Part shown: piece after piece, positions 24,101 to 36,655 of the stretch | Numbering within the stretch: position 1 is the first letter of the stretch | Layout: every line of letters starts with the position of its first letter | Assembly (NCBI GenBank): GCA_022885665.1 | Contig: JAGQDJ010000002.1 | Span: forward strand, 372,001 to 436,000 | Origin: Triops longicaudatus | Taxonomy: Eukaryota; Arthropoda; Branchiopoda; Notostraca; Triopsidae | Length of the DNA: 64,000 bases | Direction: 5' to 3' | Translations under genes and position numbers: made by a program | The notes under the pieces: model-generated | Databases searched by the model: none | What the model was told of the DNA's origin: nothing | The model's input: the letters and a program-made list of their open reading frames with translations, nothing else

Positions 24101-26692
24101 TCTTTGCCGCTTTCCATCCATACAAACCCGAACGTACTCATACAACATATAGCCATACACAGTTACTATTCATTCCCTTTATTAGCCAGGAAATGAATTT
24201 ACGCAAACATAGTTAATTACGATCAAGTTTTTACTTGATTTCGTATAAATTTTTCACTCTTTTATCTATATAAAGCTATTATAAACCCGTATTAACAGCA
24301 GTCTCTAAATCCATTCATTTACTAGGTCAATCTCTCTGTAGCCATTGTGGCTATGATTAATCACACTGGATTGGCCCATGAAGCAGCTACTAAGCACTTA
24401 CTAGACGACCATCACGGTAACGGATCAGCATCTACCTTCGAATATGCGTGCGAAGCCCCTGATGAGGGTGGAAATTCCTCAGCTGTCGTAGTGGTAAATT
24501 TCAGTTACAAAATCTGTCGAAAACAAGCCAGTTAAGCACGATATTTTTGTACTTGCAATCAGGATGGACCCTTTATGTGGAACGAGCCGATCCAAGGGTT
24601 GGTTTTGGGATCGTACTTCTGGGGTTACATTGTTACCCAAATTCCCGGGGGTCGAGTCGCGGAAATGTTTTCTGCCAAATGGGTCATGTGGGGTGCAGTG
24701 TTTGTCAATGTACTGTTCACCATTCTCACTCCTTTAGCTGCCAATATGTCCTATATTTGGATGCTCGTCGCGCGTGTGGCCGAAGGCTTAGGCGCAGTAT
24801 GTTTATTGTATTCCACTCGGCAGTGGAAAACCTGGGAAGTTCTTCAACTTACAGCGCTTTATTTTATAATAGGGTGTTTCCTTACCCGCTATGCACGTCA
24901 TGCTTTCCAAATGGGCCCCACCGGCTGAAAGAAACCGAATCTCGTCTTTAGCCTACGCTGGTACTTTTTCCTATTGTTTTCTTTTTGAAATTTTCTAGTT
25001 CCGTTAGTTTTTATAAAATCAGAGAAAAATAAATCGAAGCATACAGAAAATGAAAAAAAAACTCTGCAATGAAAGACATTTACATTTGCGTTTACAGATA
25101 ATTTAAGTAAAAGGAAATAAATAATGGATATGTTAATGTAGATAATAGTTGCTAGGGTGAAACAAATTATTCAATGAATTAAAAATAACGGTTAAGTTAC
25201 TTAAAATAATGTATAATTACCTAATAGCATGAGTAACAAATTTATCGAAAGTTTAACACGTAACACAGCAACTTACGTGCCTGGCTGTTGTGAAATTCTT
25301 TAAGTTCCGTTGTGTAAAATGTAAGCCTATACCAGGATTCGATTTTTTTTTTAAACTTTGATCAGAATGTAGTAAAATTTAACTTTGTTTATCCAGGTAT
25401 GGCTGTCGGAACTGTTATTGCTCTACCGTTTTCGGGTATCTTGGCGGCGGCATTAGGTTGGGAAAGCGTGTTTTACGTTCAGGGTGGCTTAGCCCTCATT
25501 TGGTGCGTATTGTGGATCTTTTTGGTCTACGATTCCCCAGCTCAGCATCCTCGCATCCATCCTGTAGAAATGGAACTTTTCGAGAGCGCTATGAATGCTG
25601 GGGCTTCCAAAGGCGGCAAACATACTGTAAATAGCTTAAAAATCGTCATATTTGCGGAATTGAGATATTTTAACCTGACCACTAACGTGCTTGTGCTGAA
25701 TTATTTTTAGCCTCCGGCGGTTCCGTGGAAAGCGTTGTTAACCTCTGGACCCTTCTGGGCTATCCTTATCGCCCATACTTGCAGTAATTTTGGCTGGTAC
25801 ATGTTGCTGGTCGAACTACCTACATACATGAGTCAAATCCTTCGATTTAAGATTTCGGAAGTATGGAAACTTAAACTTAGAACATTGCTTTTTTGAGCTA
25901 TGAATTAACTGTATTTTTTATTTAGAATGCGGGATTGTCGGCCGTTCCCTTCCTCTGTTTATGGTTCTTTAGCGTTTTGTGGGCTAATCGATTGGATTGG
26001 GCCAAGAGCAAGGGCTGGATTACCACTACTACAGTGCGAAAACTCTCCACCGCTGTTGGTAAGTCATCATAAAAGGAATAAAACTTATCAAAGCGGTCTT
26101 AACATTTTTCCTTCATTTTCAGCTTCCTTGTTGCCGGCTGCTTGTCTCGTTGGTGTATGCTTCGTCGGCTGTGATCGTGCGGCTGCTGTTGCGTTCATGA
26201 CTTTGGGTGTCATGTTCATCGCTGGCATGTACTGCGGTTTCTTGTCGAACCATATCGATATCGCTTCCAACTACGCCGGAACATTAATGGCCATCACCAA
26301 TACTTTTGCCACCATCCCTGGTTTCATCGTTCCTGTTTTCGTGGGAGAGATGACCCATGGAAATGTAAGTTGCTCTTAAAATTTTAACTACTAATTGATC
26401 AGTGTGTATTTTTTAATTATTTCCAATTATGGCAGTAGAAGTGTATGAACTGTGTGTACTCGAAATCTATATGTATTTTTACATGTTATTTACTTTTCGC
26501 GTACAGCAATCTTTGGGCCAATGGAAAATCATTTTCTTCACAACGGCTGGTGTTTTCGTGTTGGAATTTTTGGTGTACGTGTTTTTGGCTTCGGGAGAAG
26601 AGCAACCATGGAACCGTGTCGCCGGAAGTGGCCAAAATGGTGCGGCGACGTCACCCGAAGAGGAAAAATTGAATGCCAAGAGTGAAGTTTGA
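21104..26692 (+). CDS. SLC17A5-like: Sialin-like SLC17 anion transporter, copy A
   Basis: Ten exons join in frame to 516 aa: 21104-21152, 23603-23673, 24326-24493, 24563-24796, 24873-24960, 25397-25626, 25711-25860, 25926-26058, 26123-26364, 26507-26692. Human sialin is 495 aa. Family landmarks are IFPARYV before helix 1, VNLSVAIVAMVNHTG, GSYFWGYIVTQIPGGR, the helix 4 segment, KWAPPAERNRISS, and GTLMAITNTFATIPGFIVP near the end. About 12 helices and a large first luminal loop of about 60 residues (NGS and NSS sites) are expected. SLC17 members move sialic acid, acidic amino acids or other organic anions across lysosomal, vesicular or plasma membranes, driven by protons, voltage or sodium. Compared with human sialin numbering, R168, E171 and H183 are kept, but R57 is Lys and E175 is Ala. 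Copy B lies tail to tail 2.3 kb downstream. Substrate and compartment are not determined. Confidence 0.92.
21921..21958 (+). repeat. Degenerate TTAGG cluster
   Basis: TTAGG occurs four times within 38 bp (21921, 21930, 21949, 21954), the last two in direct tandem. CCTTA-like words lie about 100 bp upstream. TTAGG is the telomere unit of most arthropods. The cluster is interstitial and sits inside SLC17 copy A intron 1. Confidence 0.45.
22037..22201. mobile_element. hAT-like MITE in SLC17 copy A intron 1
   Basis: The left end is CAGGGGCGTCGCG; the inverted right end reads CAGCAGCGTCGCG. The 165 bp unit is bounded by near-identical octamers, GGTATAAC on the left (22029-22036) and TGTATAAC on the right (22202-22209), so 7 of 8 bases match. 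An 8 bp target duplication and CAG-type ends are hallmarks of hAT elements. There is no coding capacity; a 13-base C run lies near the right end. Confidence 0.5.
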
Positions 26693-28988
26693 AATGTTGA
26701 TTAGAAAATGAAAAAGTAAGGGTTGTTTCTATGGTTTGTTCGCTAACCATCACTATGGGCGAAATTTACAAAACAAACAAACAAAAAAAAAAGAAAGAAA
26801 TCTAGTGTGATTTGGCGTAAAAGAAAATTATTTTACATCGCAAGGCATGTACGAAGAAAGAAGTGTTTTGGTAGATATACTTGCCAATCGTTAGTATGCT
26901 GAACGTATGCGAGTAAGGCGTCCTTGTTGTCCTTTTTGGGAGCAAGAAATACGATTTATTTGGATATGTTCGGGGTACTGCTGAGGAAAAATCAAGCTAT
27001 TTAATTGCTTTATATTTCTTTTTCATTGGAAAAGAATAAAAGTTTTAATGCATGAGAATTTGAAAATCTCGGGCACTGGTTTCTTTTCTGTACGATCATG
27101 TCTACAGGAAAGAAAGCACGGGCGTGAGCTTATGCCATTGAAAACAACAACAATGTGTGCATGTCTTTGTGTAGTGTTTTAATTCATCCTAGATCTCGCC
27201 AAATACAAACATATGTACTTGATACTTGCCTAAAGATTTTCCTACGTACCAAAGGCTGATATTTAGGAGACTACCGCGAAATAATAGTGGTTTTGTCGAA
27301 TATAACAACCTTGTGTACCATTGGTCATTTAACTAAATAGGTCAAATGAATGAGGAATTCAAATTTTCTCGTGCTTCAACAAAAGTGGTAGGTAAATGCA
27401 GAAGATGTAACTACGAAAATGCGAAGACTAATTATGGTTTTTGTAAGAATATTTACAACGAATTCTTTGCAAAAGTTCTATGCAATCGTGGTATCAGAAG
27501 GTCACAGTTTTAAAGAAATTTGCATCCATTCCAATTTCCCATTAGGCTCTTTTTCTGAAAAACTAAAAGCTTCAGAATCGATGCTCTTATAATGCTGAAG
27601 TGTATCCCGTAGTACAAGATGGACAAATAAATAAATTATAAGAAAAACTTCGAAAAAGATAGTAAACAATACTAGGCTCATGTCCGGGCTCCGTCGAAGC
27701 TCACCCATAAACTCTTCCCTCGACAATAATCTCAACTTTATGCAAGGATTGACTGAGCATGAAGGCGTCATTCAGTGCATTTTCTATGTTTGATCTTTAC
27801 ATTTAGGGCTGATAAAAATTGCGGAAACTTAAGCAAGAAGGTACTTCTGTGAACTGAGAGCTACCGTAAACGCGCAACATCATGACATGCCTCGCTAGTT
27901 TGGACATTTTCCAGTATTGTGCCCAACATAAAGTATAAATACAGTAAAATTTCATGGAAAACATGTTTTCAATTCAAAGTTAGAAGTTTTTCAAACATTT
28001 AAACAGATTACGCTTTCCGAACAATCGTTGTTTTGTTAATCTTAGCTAAAAACCGAAAAACTTATAACTAGCGCTGAATTTTCGTCTCTTCGTTGCGCGC
28101 CGTATTTTTTTTTTCACTCTAGTATTGATAGATGGCTCTTGCTGACCAAAGGACCCGAAAAATGTTTTGATGTTCTGTTGTCCTGTCTGTCATGCCGGTG
28201 TATCTCTGATGTGAAAAAAATTTCAAAATGTGTATGGATAATTCTCCAATTCCCTTCCATTCTTAACCAAGAGTTTTTGACTATCTTTCGTTGCCAAAAA
28301 GTGTGCACAAGGCTGGTTCGGGTGTCTAAAACAGAAGCTATGACACCCAAATCTAGCTATACATCCATTTCAGTCATGTAAATATCGTTAAACTTAATTG
28401 TTGTAGACGACACTTAATGCGTGTATACGACACTTTGGCCAAAAACTAGTAGTGCTCGTGAAGTCGAGAAGAGCGACAGTTTCTAGTCTGAAAACCTGAG
28501 TCATGAAACGTATTCCTCCTCCTCGCGTCCGAGGATCCTCCCCTTCACCAGTATCAAATTTAAAGTAAGGAAAAATCCATTAAGTTGTTTATATTCTAAC
28601 CGTCTTGTCGCTGTTCATTTTGCAGGCCATTTCACTGTCCTGGTACACTGGATGCCAAGTAACCTATTATTCCAGAGTCACTCACTAGTCCTTCAGCTAG
28701 AAAACAACCTAGTTATGTACTGCCTTTAAACCATCCTTATTCTCGCCATTCCGACTTACCATTTCTAAAACGATATCATATCATAGAGGTAAGTTCTATT
28801 GAGACTTGTTTTTCTTTACATCTCTCAAAGTATTATAGCAGAAACCCGTTTGTGTGTATTTTTCATTCCAAACGCTATTGCGCATGTCGGTTTCACATTC
28901 AGGGCCAAATGGTCTCCGATTGACCAAATTGTTAGGCCTATTTGCGAAGCATGGGGACATTTTATCATGAAAGATTACATGAAGTTGT
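26693..28988. other. Spacer between the two convergent SLC17 genes
   Basis: The DNA is AT-rich and non-coding. It holds the 3' flank of copy A (AATAAA at 27035-27040) and, on the other strand, the 3' flank of copy B. Open frames are short and overlapping. No extra exon or insulator motif was recognised. Confidence 0.55.
27035..27040 (+). promoter_or_regulatory. Candidate polyadenylation signal, SLC17 copy A
   Basis: AATAAA lies about 345 bp after the stop codon and is followed by a T-rich stretch. The position suits a short 3' UTR. Confidence 0.45.
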
Positions 28989-31900
28989 TTAATGACCCAT
29001 AACATTAGCTGGCTCATAATCGTTGCCAGCTAAACGGTTCCATGATTCTTCTTCTCCTGACCCCATGAAAAAATACGCTAAGAATTCGAGACCGAACACG
29101 CCTGCCGTTGTATAGAAGATGATTTGCCATTGTCCTAGCGTTTGCTGAAAATATAATAAAAAGAATGAATATAAGTTCTTAGGATGTACCGGTAACTTGT
29201 AATAAATAATTTAGAGGGTCTATGATTATAAATATAAAAGGAATGTAGGTGTAGGAAAGCGGAAAAAATGTAAAGAGAGACACGTTGTTATAGGGAAGGT
29301 GAAAATGCGAGTCACGAGAAGATAAAAGGGAGAAAAAATTGATTTAGCTGGTTCAGAGCATGCGAGACTAAAAACTAGTGTGTAACTCACATGACCGTGG
29401 GTCATTTCACCCACAAAAACGGGAACAATGAAACCTGGAATAGTAGCGGCGGTGTTGGTAATAGCCATTAAGGTTCCTTTATAATTCGCAAAAAAAAAAA
29501 AGTAAATAAATATGCAAGTTTTCAGAAGGATAGGTAAATTGATCGGGATCGTTACCTGCATAGTTCGGGGCAATGTCGATGTGATTCGAGAGAAAACCAC
29601 AATACATGCCAGCAATAAACATAATTCCCAAAGTCATTAGTGCCACAGCTGCATGTCTATCGCAACCAACCAAGCTGACACCCACCAGGCATGCAGCTGG
29701 AAGTAATGAACCTAAAAGACAGAAATATAGCTTGAAAGAATGCTGCATGTGTAGTGTCGTGAAATCGTTTGTTATTTCTGCGACGCTTTAGAAAAATCTT
29801 CAACGTTGCTAAGTAATGCCGTGTACTCCACAAGTATTCAATAGGTTACTTTTTAGCGGTGTTCGTTGACAAACCTGTCAGTTTGACAAAACGGAGGGTT
29901 TTGGGAACAGGACGAAAGTTGCTATTAATGCAATTCGGGCATTGTTCATAAATACAATTAGTGCGGACGGATGGAAAAACGGAAGTTGCTTAAAGAGCCT
30001 TTTCGCTTCGTGAAGTAAATGACTAGCGATTAATTAAACTATGTACGTGTTGTCATTTGCAGCCGTTGGCTATAACTCTATAACAATGTCTCGAATATAT
30101 GATACATACTTATTGGGTTTTTCGGTGTCGTAGTGTACTATGGGACGAATTACAAGAATTGTTCTGTCAGGTTATGTATCAGAACATCTATTGCGTAAGG
30201 TAAATTTTAGTTAACATTCCCTAAATTGTAGGGGATGGAATTTCCCTGTTTTTGCGTAATTGCACTAAGCTGTTGTGATTATCTGTGGACTAGTACCGAA
30301 CTTACTCAATGAAATGTGAACGCGAAGCTTACGGTTATTCTGGTGCAAATATATTGCAGTACATCACTGAACTTCGGAAATTAATTGGAAAATCGTGACA
30401 CTTTTCATATTGAAATACCGTGAATTGAATATTCTTTCATACTCATCGACAAAAGAGAAAATACTCACCAACGCCTGTGGATATTTTCCTTACAGAAGTT
30501 GTCGTCAGGTAACCTTTTTGCTTAGCCCAATCAAGTCGGTTACTCCAAATAATACTGAATATCCATAAACATAAAAATGGCACAGCCGATAAACCTGCAT
30601 TCTACGAGACAAAGCCATTGTATTTAGTGTAATTGAAGGGATTTTTATGAGACGAATCTAAACATAATATAATGACTTTTATTGTGGCAGTAAATACTAT
30701 TATGTTTTAATTTACTACACACAAGTACATGCAATTTTTAAAATGTGCATCTCTGAAGGAACAAAGCGTCTTTCGATGGTAAAAGTGAAACGATGAAATA
30801 ATTGTAAAAATTAGTTTTCTGCAAAAACAGTTACTGTAAAAAGCTAAGCGTGCTAGATGACAGCACTTAGGGTAAACAATGGCACGGAAAGCAAATGAAA
30901 GAAACAATGGTGAGCTTACTTGGGAAATGTTGAATCTTAAAATCTGTTTCATGTAGGTGGGTAGCTCCACTAGTAACATGTACCAGCCGAAATTGGAGCA
31001 TGTGTGAGCAATGAGAATAGCCCAGAAAGGTCTGGATCTTAAAAGCTGCTTCCAAGGTACTGGAGGTGGCTTTTGCTTCTTCTTAGATCGCTTTTGGCCA
31101 CCCATACTGCACTCGAGATACTCTAGCTCTTCAGGATGAATAGTAGGATGTTGAGTCGGAGAATCATATACCAGAACAACCCATAAAATGCACCAAATGA
31201 TGGACAATCCGCCTTGGAAGTAGAAAACTGATTCCCAGCCCAATCCAGCAGCCAAAGCGCCCGACAAAGGCATAGCAATCACAGTTCCAATAGCCATTCC
31301 TTTTGTGAATAAAAAAAAAAACTCTTACCAGAAAGTTTCTGAAATGCCTCAAGTAACTTTCAATAAATTAATAAATTCTGATCGAATGAATAACTTTTAA
31401 AAAGATGAATACGTTTTCAAGAAACAAAGTTTTATAGTTTTATTGGTTTAAGACGACCGCGTCGCGTAGTGACACAATATAGTCTTCCGCTTTCGTTATG
31501 AAGAAATTAGTGTTTTTCAAAGAGATATACGGATTATGAGTATAAACTAGAGTTTAAACAAAATTTGAAGTAAAGAACTTTGAAAAAGATTAGAAGACAT
31601 TATGTATTGAATTTAATAGCTATCGTTTCTCTAAGTTACATCTCTTGTAATAATAGTTGGATCAGGACAAGATTAGCTTAAAATCGAAAGAACTGACCAG
31701 CGTAAACCATTGAAGAAATCCTGTTGCGTTCTTGAGGAGGAGCCCATTTAGAGAGCAGCACTTGGATAGCCGGTAGTGAAACGCCCTGTTGACGTATCAC
31801 AAGCGTTTAAACGAAATATAGCTTAGTTTTCGATAAGACAAAAAAAAAATGAACATAGGAATTCTCCATTACCGCTCCTAAGCCTTCGATAACGCGGACA

Positions 31901-32147
31901 ACAAGCATCCAAATGTAGGAACCGGACGCGGCGACCGGCGTTAAGAGTGTGAAGACAGCATTAATCAAGACAGAGGCCCACATAACCCACTTGGCGGAAA
32001 ACATTTCAGCGATACGCCCGCCTGGGATTTGTGTGATAATATAGCCCCAAAAGTACGAGCCCAAAACGAGGCCTTGGATAGGCTCCGTCCATAGAAACGG
32101 TCCTTCCTATAGACGAAACGCATAGCGAAAGTCAGTGTTTTGTGCGC

Positions 32148-32179
<32 letters not shown>

Positions 32180-32208
32180 GTATTAGTATTAGTATTAGTA
32201 TTAGTATT

Positions 32209-32271
<63 letters not shown>

Positions 32272-33942
32272 GTTATTATTTATTTTATTGGAAGCCCAGG
32301 CACTCATGTGCGTTCTCTTCGCTCGTTCGTTCATTTCTTTACTTGTTTCACTTGGCTTTAAAAAAATTTCCCTTTCTATTTTATGTTATTTTAGTGTTTC
32401 ATTTATATATTAATCACCTTTTTTACTTTTCGTTTTGAAGCCATTATAGATATAGCCTAATCATGGTTACGCACATTTAAGGCCCCGGTATATACAAACT
32501 CCTTATGGGAGAATAACATGGGAATTTTCAGACATCATGCTGGAAAAGCGGTTAAAAAATCAAAGAAACTGTTGTGACAGTAATGTTGGTGCTGTAGATA
32601 TCTAATGCACAAATTTGAGTTTTTCTTCAGAAAGTTTTAATAAATTTTTAAATTACGGTTGAATTTCGCCCCTTTTTATTATACGGAAAAATGAAAGTTA
32701 AACTGGTACACTAGGTCTAATACTTGAAATTTTAAGGTATAATGAGAAACGAAATCTGTAATATCGTGTCCGACAATTTAAGGTTTCTTATGATAATATT
32801 GGGATGTGCCTTTATCCAGAATTTCTGTTTGACTTCGTGCAACCTCTGCTGTTAGTTACAATAACAGTCCTATTCTCCCCGAAATCAACGATGTCTCTGT
32901 CTTGCGCTGAAGGTTGTGTATATCGGGACCATAAGTAGCCTATTTTTGCTGTTACAATATCATGTTAGTAAATTTGTTTAAACATATGTGTTTTATCTCG
33001 CATAGTATTTCATTTGTGTTATTGGGTAGTATAGCTTGTTTATATACAGCTTTTCAGTAAGAAATGTTATCTCTATGTTTCTAACGCTACAAACTGTAAA
33101 GCGCCTGCAATTAAAAAGAATGCACAGAACTTTCCAAAAGTATTTGCTTGGAGAAATCTTTTCAACATGAAATTGTTTGTTGTTAGCTCTTTTAATAATC
33201 ATGATAAGAAATAAGTAAATTGAATGCAGCAAGGAAAGCTGTGATTTGTTACCTGGGGCGCGGCATGTGCTGTTGCATTATCAACAGGAGGTGCTTCGCA
33301 CGCGAACACTTGAGGATCAGCTTCAAAATGCTCAGTAAAGTTTCCGAATTCGTCCATACTTTTGACTATGTGACCGGCTATATGAATATCATGTGATTGC
33401 ATTTCGGCTAAACCGGTATGGTTCACCATCGCTACGATAGCAACACTCAAATTTACCTAAGTTGCGAATTACGCGATACATATTTATTTTTAACAATTAT
33501 TTATCGTTTTGTTTTACTATGATAGAAATTCCGTTTTTGTACGTACTTTTAATCCATAAATAATGGCTAAACCCGTTGAAGCTAATGCTGTGAAGATATA
33601 TCGCGCCGGTATCAAAGCTATCGAAATAAAAAACAATTAGCTGATTGTAAAGCGAGGAGATGGTAATCAAACTGCAGAAAAATTTATCGAAAACTAATTT
33701 CCAAGCTTGAATCTGAAACAATTATGCAGGATTTGCAGAATATCAGCTAATTTGTCACTTGCTTAGAAAGGAAGTCATTATTAACTGTAAAGTTGTTACT
33801 TACGGCCTTTGATTTTACGCCGATTATGGTTAACCACTCGGCCAGTATCGACGTCCAAAGATTCCATGGATTTGCCAATCATGGCTGGCACTAAATCACT
33901 CGCGACATGTCGCGGTCCATGGTTCACATGATCTTCTCTCAT
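28989..33942 (-). CDS. SLC17A5-like: Sialin-like SLC17 anion transporter, copy B
   Basis: Ten minus-strand exons join in frame to 548 aa, in transcript order: 33942-33804, 33617-33547, 33456-33253, 32106-31873, 31785-31698, 31299-30920, 30601-30469, 29711-29556, 29476-29391, 29144-28989. It is clearly paralogous to copy A: exons of 71, 234, 88 and 133 nt are identical in length, and most blocks align without gaps. The N-terminal exon is longer (46 against 16 codons) and the first luminal loop is 12 residues longer. It lacks the copy A intron before PPAVPW (here PPPVPW) but has an extra 79 bp intron after NYAG. Helix 4 reads EGLGAGVSLPAIQ, so the positions of human sialin E175 and H183 are Ala and Gln, and R57 is Lys. 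A basic loop, QKRSKKKQK, is unique to this copy. A TATA box lies about 160 bp upstream of the ATG. Confidence 0.92.
32151..32285. repeat. (ATT)n / (ATTAGT)n microsatellite in SLC17 copy B intron 3
   Basis: This is a 135 bp trinucleotide array. ATT units flank a central block of about six ATTAGT hexamers at roughly 32177-32212. It lies in the 1,146 bp intron between exons 3 and 4. The hexamer core looks like a point mutation that spread by further slippage. Homopolymeric Asn/Ile/Leu frames over it are artefacts. Confidence 0.95.
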
Positions 33943-34100
33943 TTTTTGGGCTTAGAATTAACAACGTCTTGAGATCGCAAAGTTGGATACACACGCAAGT
34001 TAAGGATCCAATGAGAAAAAGAAATACGGCAGGGATTGCTGCCGTCGTCCGTTGGTGTCAGAGCAGGAAATGGGACTTGGAAATGGTAACCATTTACCGT

Positions 34101-34110
34101 TTTTATATAG
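34101..34110 (-). promoter_or_regulatory. TATA box candidate, SLC17 copy B
   Basis: On the minus strand CTATATAAAA lies about 160 bp before the copy B ATG. That would give a 5' UTR of roughly 130 nt with no intron. A CACGTG word lies about 145 bp further upstream (about 34250). No strong initiator motif was seen. Confidence 0.45.
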
Positions 34111-36655
34111 CGGATATGTTTGCGAATGGTCAAACAGAGGGCGAACGTGAAATACATGGCACTGCTAATGAATTTAAAAATGAATTTTAACCAAAGAGAG
34201 ACGTGGTCCTGCTCAGGATATCGCAACCTTAGCGACAAGCTTTGAGAGATCACGTGATACTGGCAGAATCCACCGCTAATGACGGATACTTCAGACTTGG
34301 AAACTAAAGCCTGAGGATTGCTCAATAGACCAAAGACCTTTGTACAGATTTCTCATGGGTTTAAGAACGTTGGTACCATACTAATTAATTGCGATGAGCA
34401 GGTAGAGAACCAACCTGCATGTGTTAGCCTCGGAACTGAATCTATTACCATGGAAATTCCATCTGGGATAAGTTTTATTTTCGTGCTCCTCATGACCCCA
34501 TCTGTCGTTTAGGTCGGACACGTTTTCGCCATTGAAGCGCCTAAGTTCAGTTCAAAGCATTTAACGCCTCAGATTTCGAACTTTTTTCTCGTGTAAGTTT
34601 AGTTTCCACGGCTTTCGCATTAAAGTATTTGCGATATTGGGGTTGCTTTGTTTGCTTTCATTATTTTTGGCTTTTCGACTGGTCCATAATAGCGGAGACT
34701 TTTCTAAACATCCGTGTCTCGTGATTAGTCGTACATTACCTCGGATTACCACCTCCTTCTGTGTTTACGTTCCAACTTGCCATGTAAGCTAGTCTGGGTA
34801 ATTGGGCGCAGGCCTAACTATACACAGTTCGTATTTAGTTCGTAATCGATAATTGCAAACTATCGTTCTTTAGATTTTTTTTTGTCTATTTATTTTTGGC
34901 GATCTTGGTGATTTGAAGGGAAATGCAAGTCAATTAATTTAAAATTTTTAGTGCTGGACCCATAAGGTTCGTAAGATTCAGACCGTATTTGCCCCCCCCC
35001 CTTTTTTTTTGTGTGTGCGCTCTGGAAGATGAAATAACGAAAAAACAAATTTTAACTAATGCGTTTAGTTAATGTAGTTTGACGATATTAATGAAGAAAT
35101 AAGAAGAGCATAATAATAGAAGTTGAATAGTAAACGTTTGTTACCGTCGAAGTCTTTGTAAATTGAATTATCTTTTGACAATCTGTCGCGAGAAGCGGTA
35201 AATGGGTCTATTGGAGTCTAGTATGTTCGGATTTTAGGTCTTCTTCCTTTCTCCTTTACATCCTCAAGAAAGTGGTTCCTTTCCTGGATAGAAAGGAAGA
35301 AGTCCGGGGAATGTAAGAGGTTTTTCTAGCTCCGGGCATGACGATGCCACACTTAACGATGTAACGATATGTAAATATTTGACCCGTGCAAGGTAGCAAT
35401 ATTTTTTAAGAGATTGACTGCTGGATTATTATTAGGACAAAAAAAAATAAACTTCAAGCACTTCGAATACTCCATTTGCCTTCTTTGGCGTCTTACGAGA
35501 AGACATAGATACAGTGATTTGAAGAGCATTATAAGGAATTGTAAGGGAGAGTGTAGTAGTCATGGGGGTGCTGTAGAGATTCGCCGCAAGCGAAAGGATT
35601 CGCGATGACATGCACAAATGTTAAAGAGGCTCGAACTTTACTTTGAAGTGTTGCAGGTTCTTGTAGTATGTATTTTGGAGAATACGAGGGTTCATTTTGC
35701 CACTTCCAACAATTTTTTTGCAAGCGAAAATAGGAAAAGTGGTTGTCAGCTACTAATTGCAATCTTTTCTTGGTGAGACTTTAGCAACATGGGAGTTGTA
35801 GAATATAAGCTCCGTCAGTCACTTTGTTGGGGATTCCCGTCCACTAACATAAAAATAGAAACATTGCTTAGTTACTTTAAACTATAATCTTTACGTACAT
35901 TTTTCATGTAATGTGCCTTATTCGTAATTTTGAGCTTTTATAAGCACAAGATGCCAAGATACCGTAATTTATGTTAGCAATTTTTGTCAGCTAGCATTTT
36001 TTTATTTTTCCTCTCCTTTTCCTTCATAGCTGGACTTCAGGCTAATGAAAATTGAATTTCAAGGACTCGCAAGTTTTCCGTATGTTTATTACTGTAAGTA
36101 ATAATACAAGACGCTTGATAAAAAGTGTAGAGAAACTGAGGGCGCCTCGTAAAAAAAAATTATATAAGAGGAAAAACAAGGTAACCTACAAGGTACGGTT
36201 TGCTTTCTTGAAAACATTGATTGGATTTGCAGGAATTGTATACAGTTCGCTAGAAATAACTTCTTATTCTAGTTTATCCTCATTTAAAAATAAAGATTTT
36301 TTTACGAAACTTAGATAGCGTTCGTGTACAGCGCTTGTTACATTACCGTAACTGAACAGACAGCTCCCTTCGGGAAAAGAACCTAATTTTTTTCACATCA
36401 ATCGTATTTTATACGTAAATTTGTGGAATTGTCTAAAATTTCGCATATTTATGTTAGTTGATATATATTTGTATTGTTGTTCTTGAAGTTCATAGGGTTT
36501 TATGAGTTTTGATCAGGAATTCGATAGTATAAATTAGAAAGCCAGAGAAGTTTGGGATGTGATTTGTCTTTTAAGGACTAATTTATTTTCTGGTCATTAC
36601 TCTATACATTAGCACATGCATGGTATCGTATATTGTCAACCATGACGACGTATCA

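Noticed and set aside
24547..24951. 134-codon frame overlapping SLC17 copy A exons 4 and 5
   Set aside because: It is in a different frame from the conserved GSYFWGYIVTQIPGG segment and crosses a confirmed intron.
32107..32413. Long Asn-, Ile- or Leu-repeat frames
   Set aside because: They are translations of the ATT microsatellite inside an intron of SLC17 copy B.
33939..34325. 128-codon minus-strand frame just upstream of SLC17 copy B
   Set aside because: It covers the TATA box and 5' leader of that gene, has no family likeness, and is out of frame with the real first exon.
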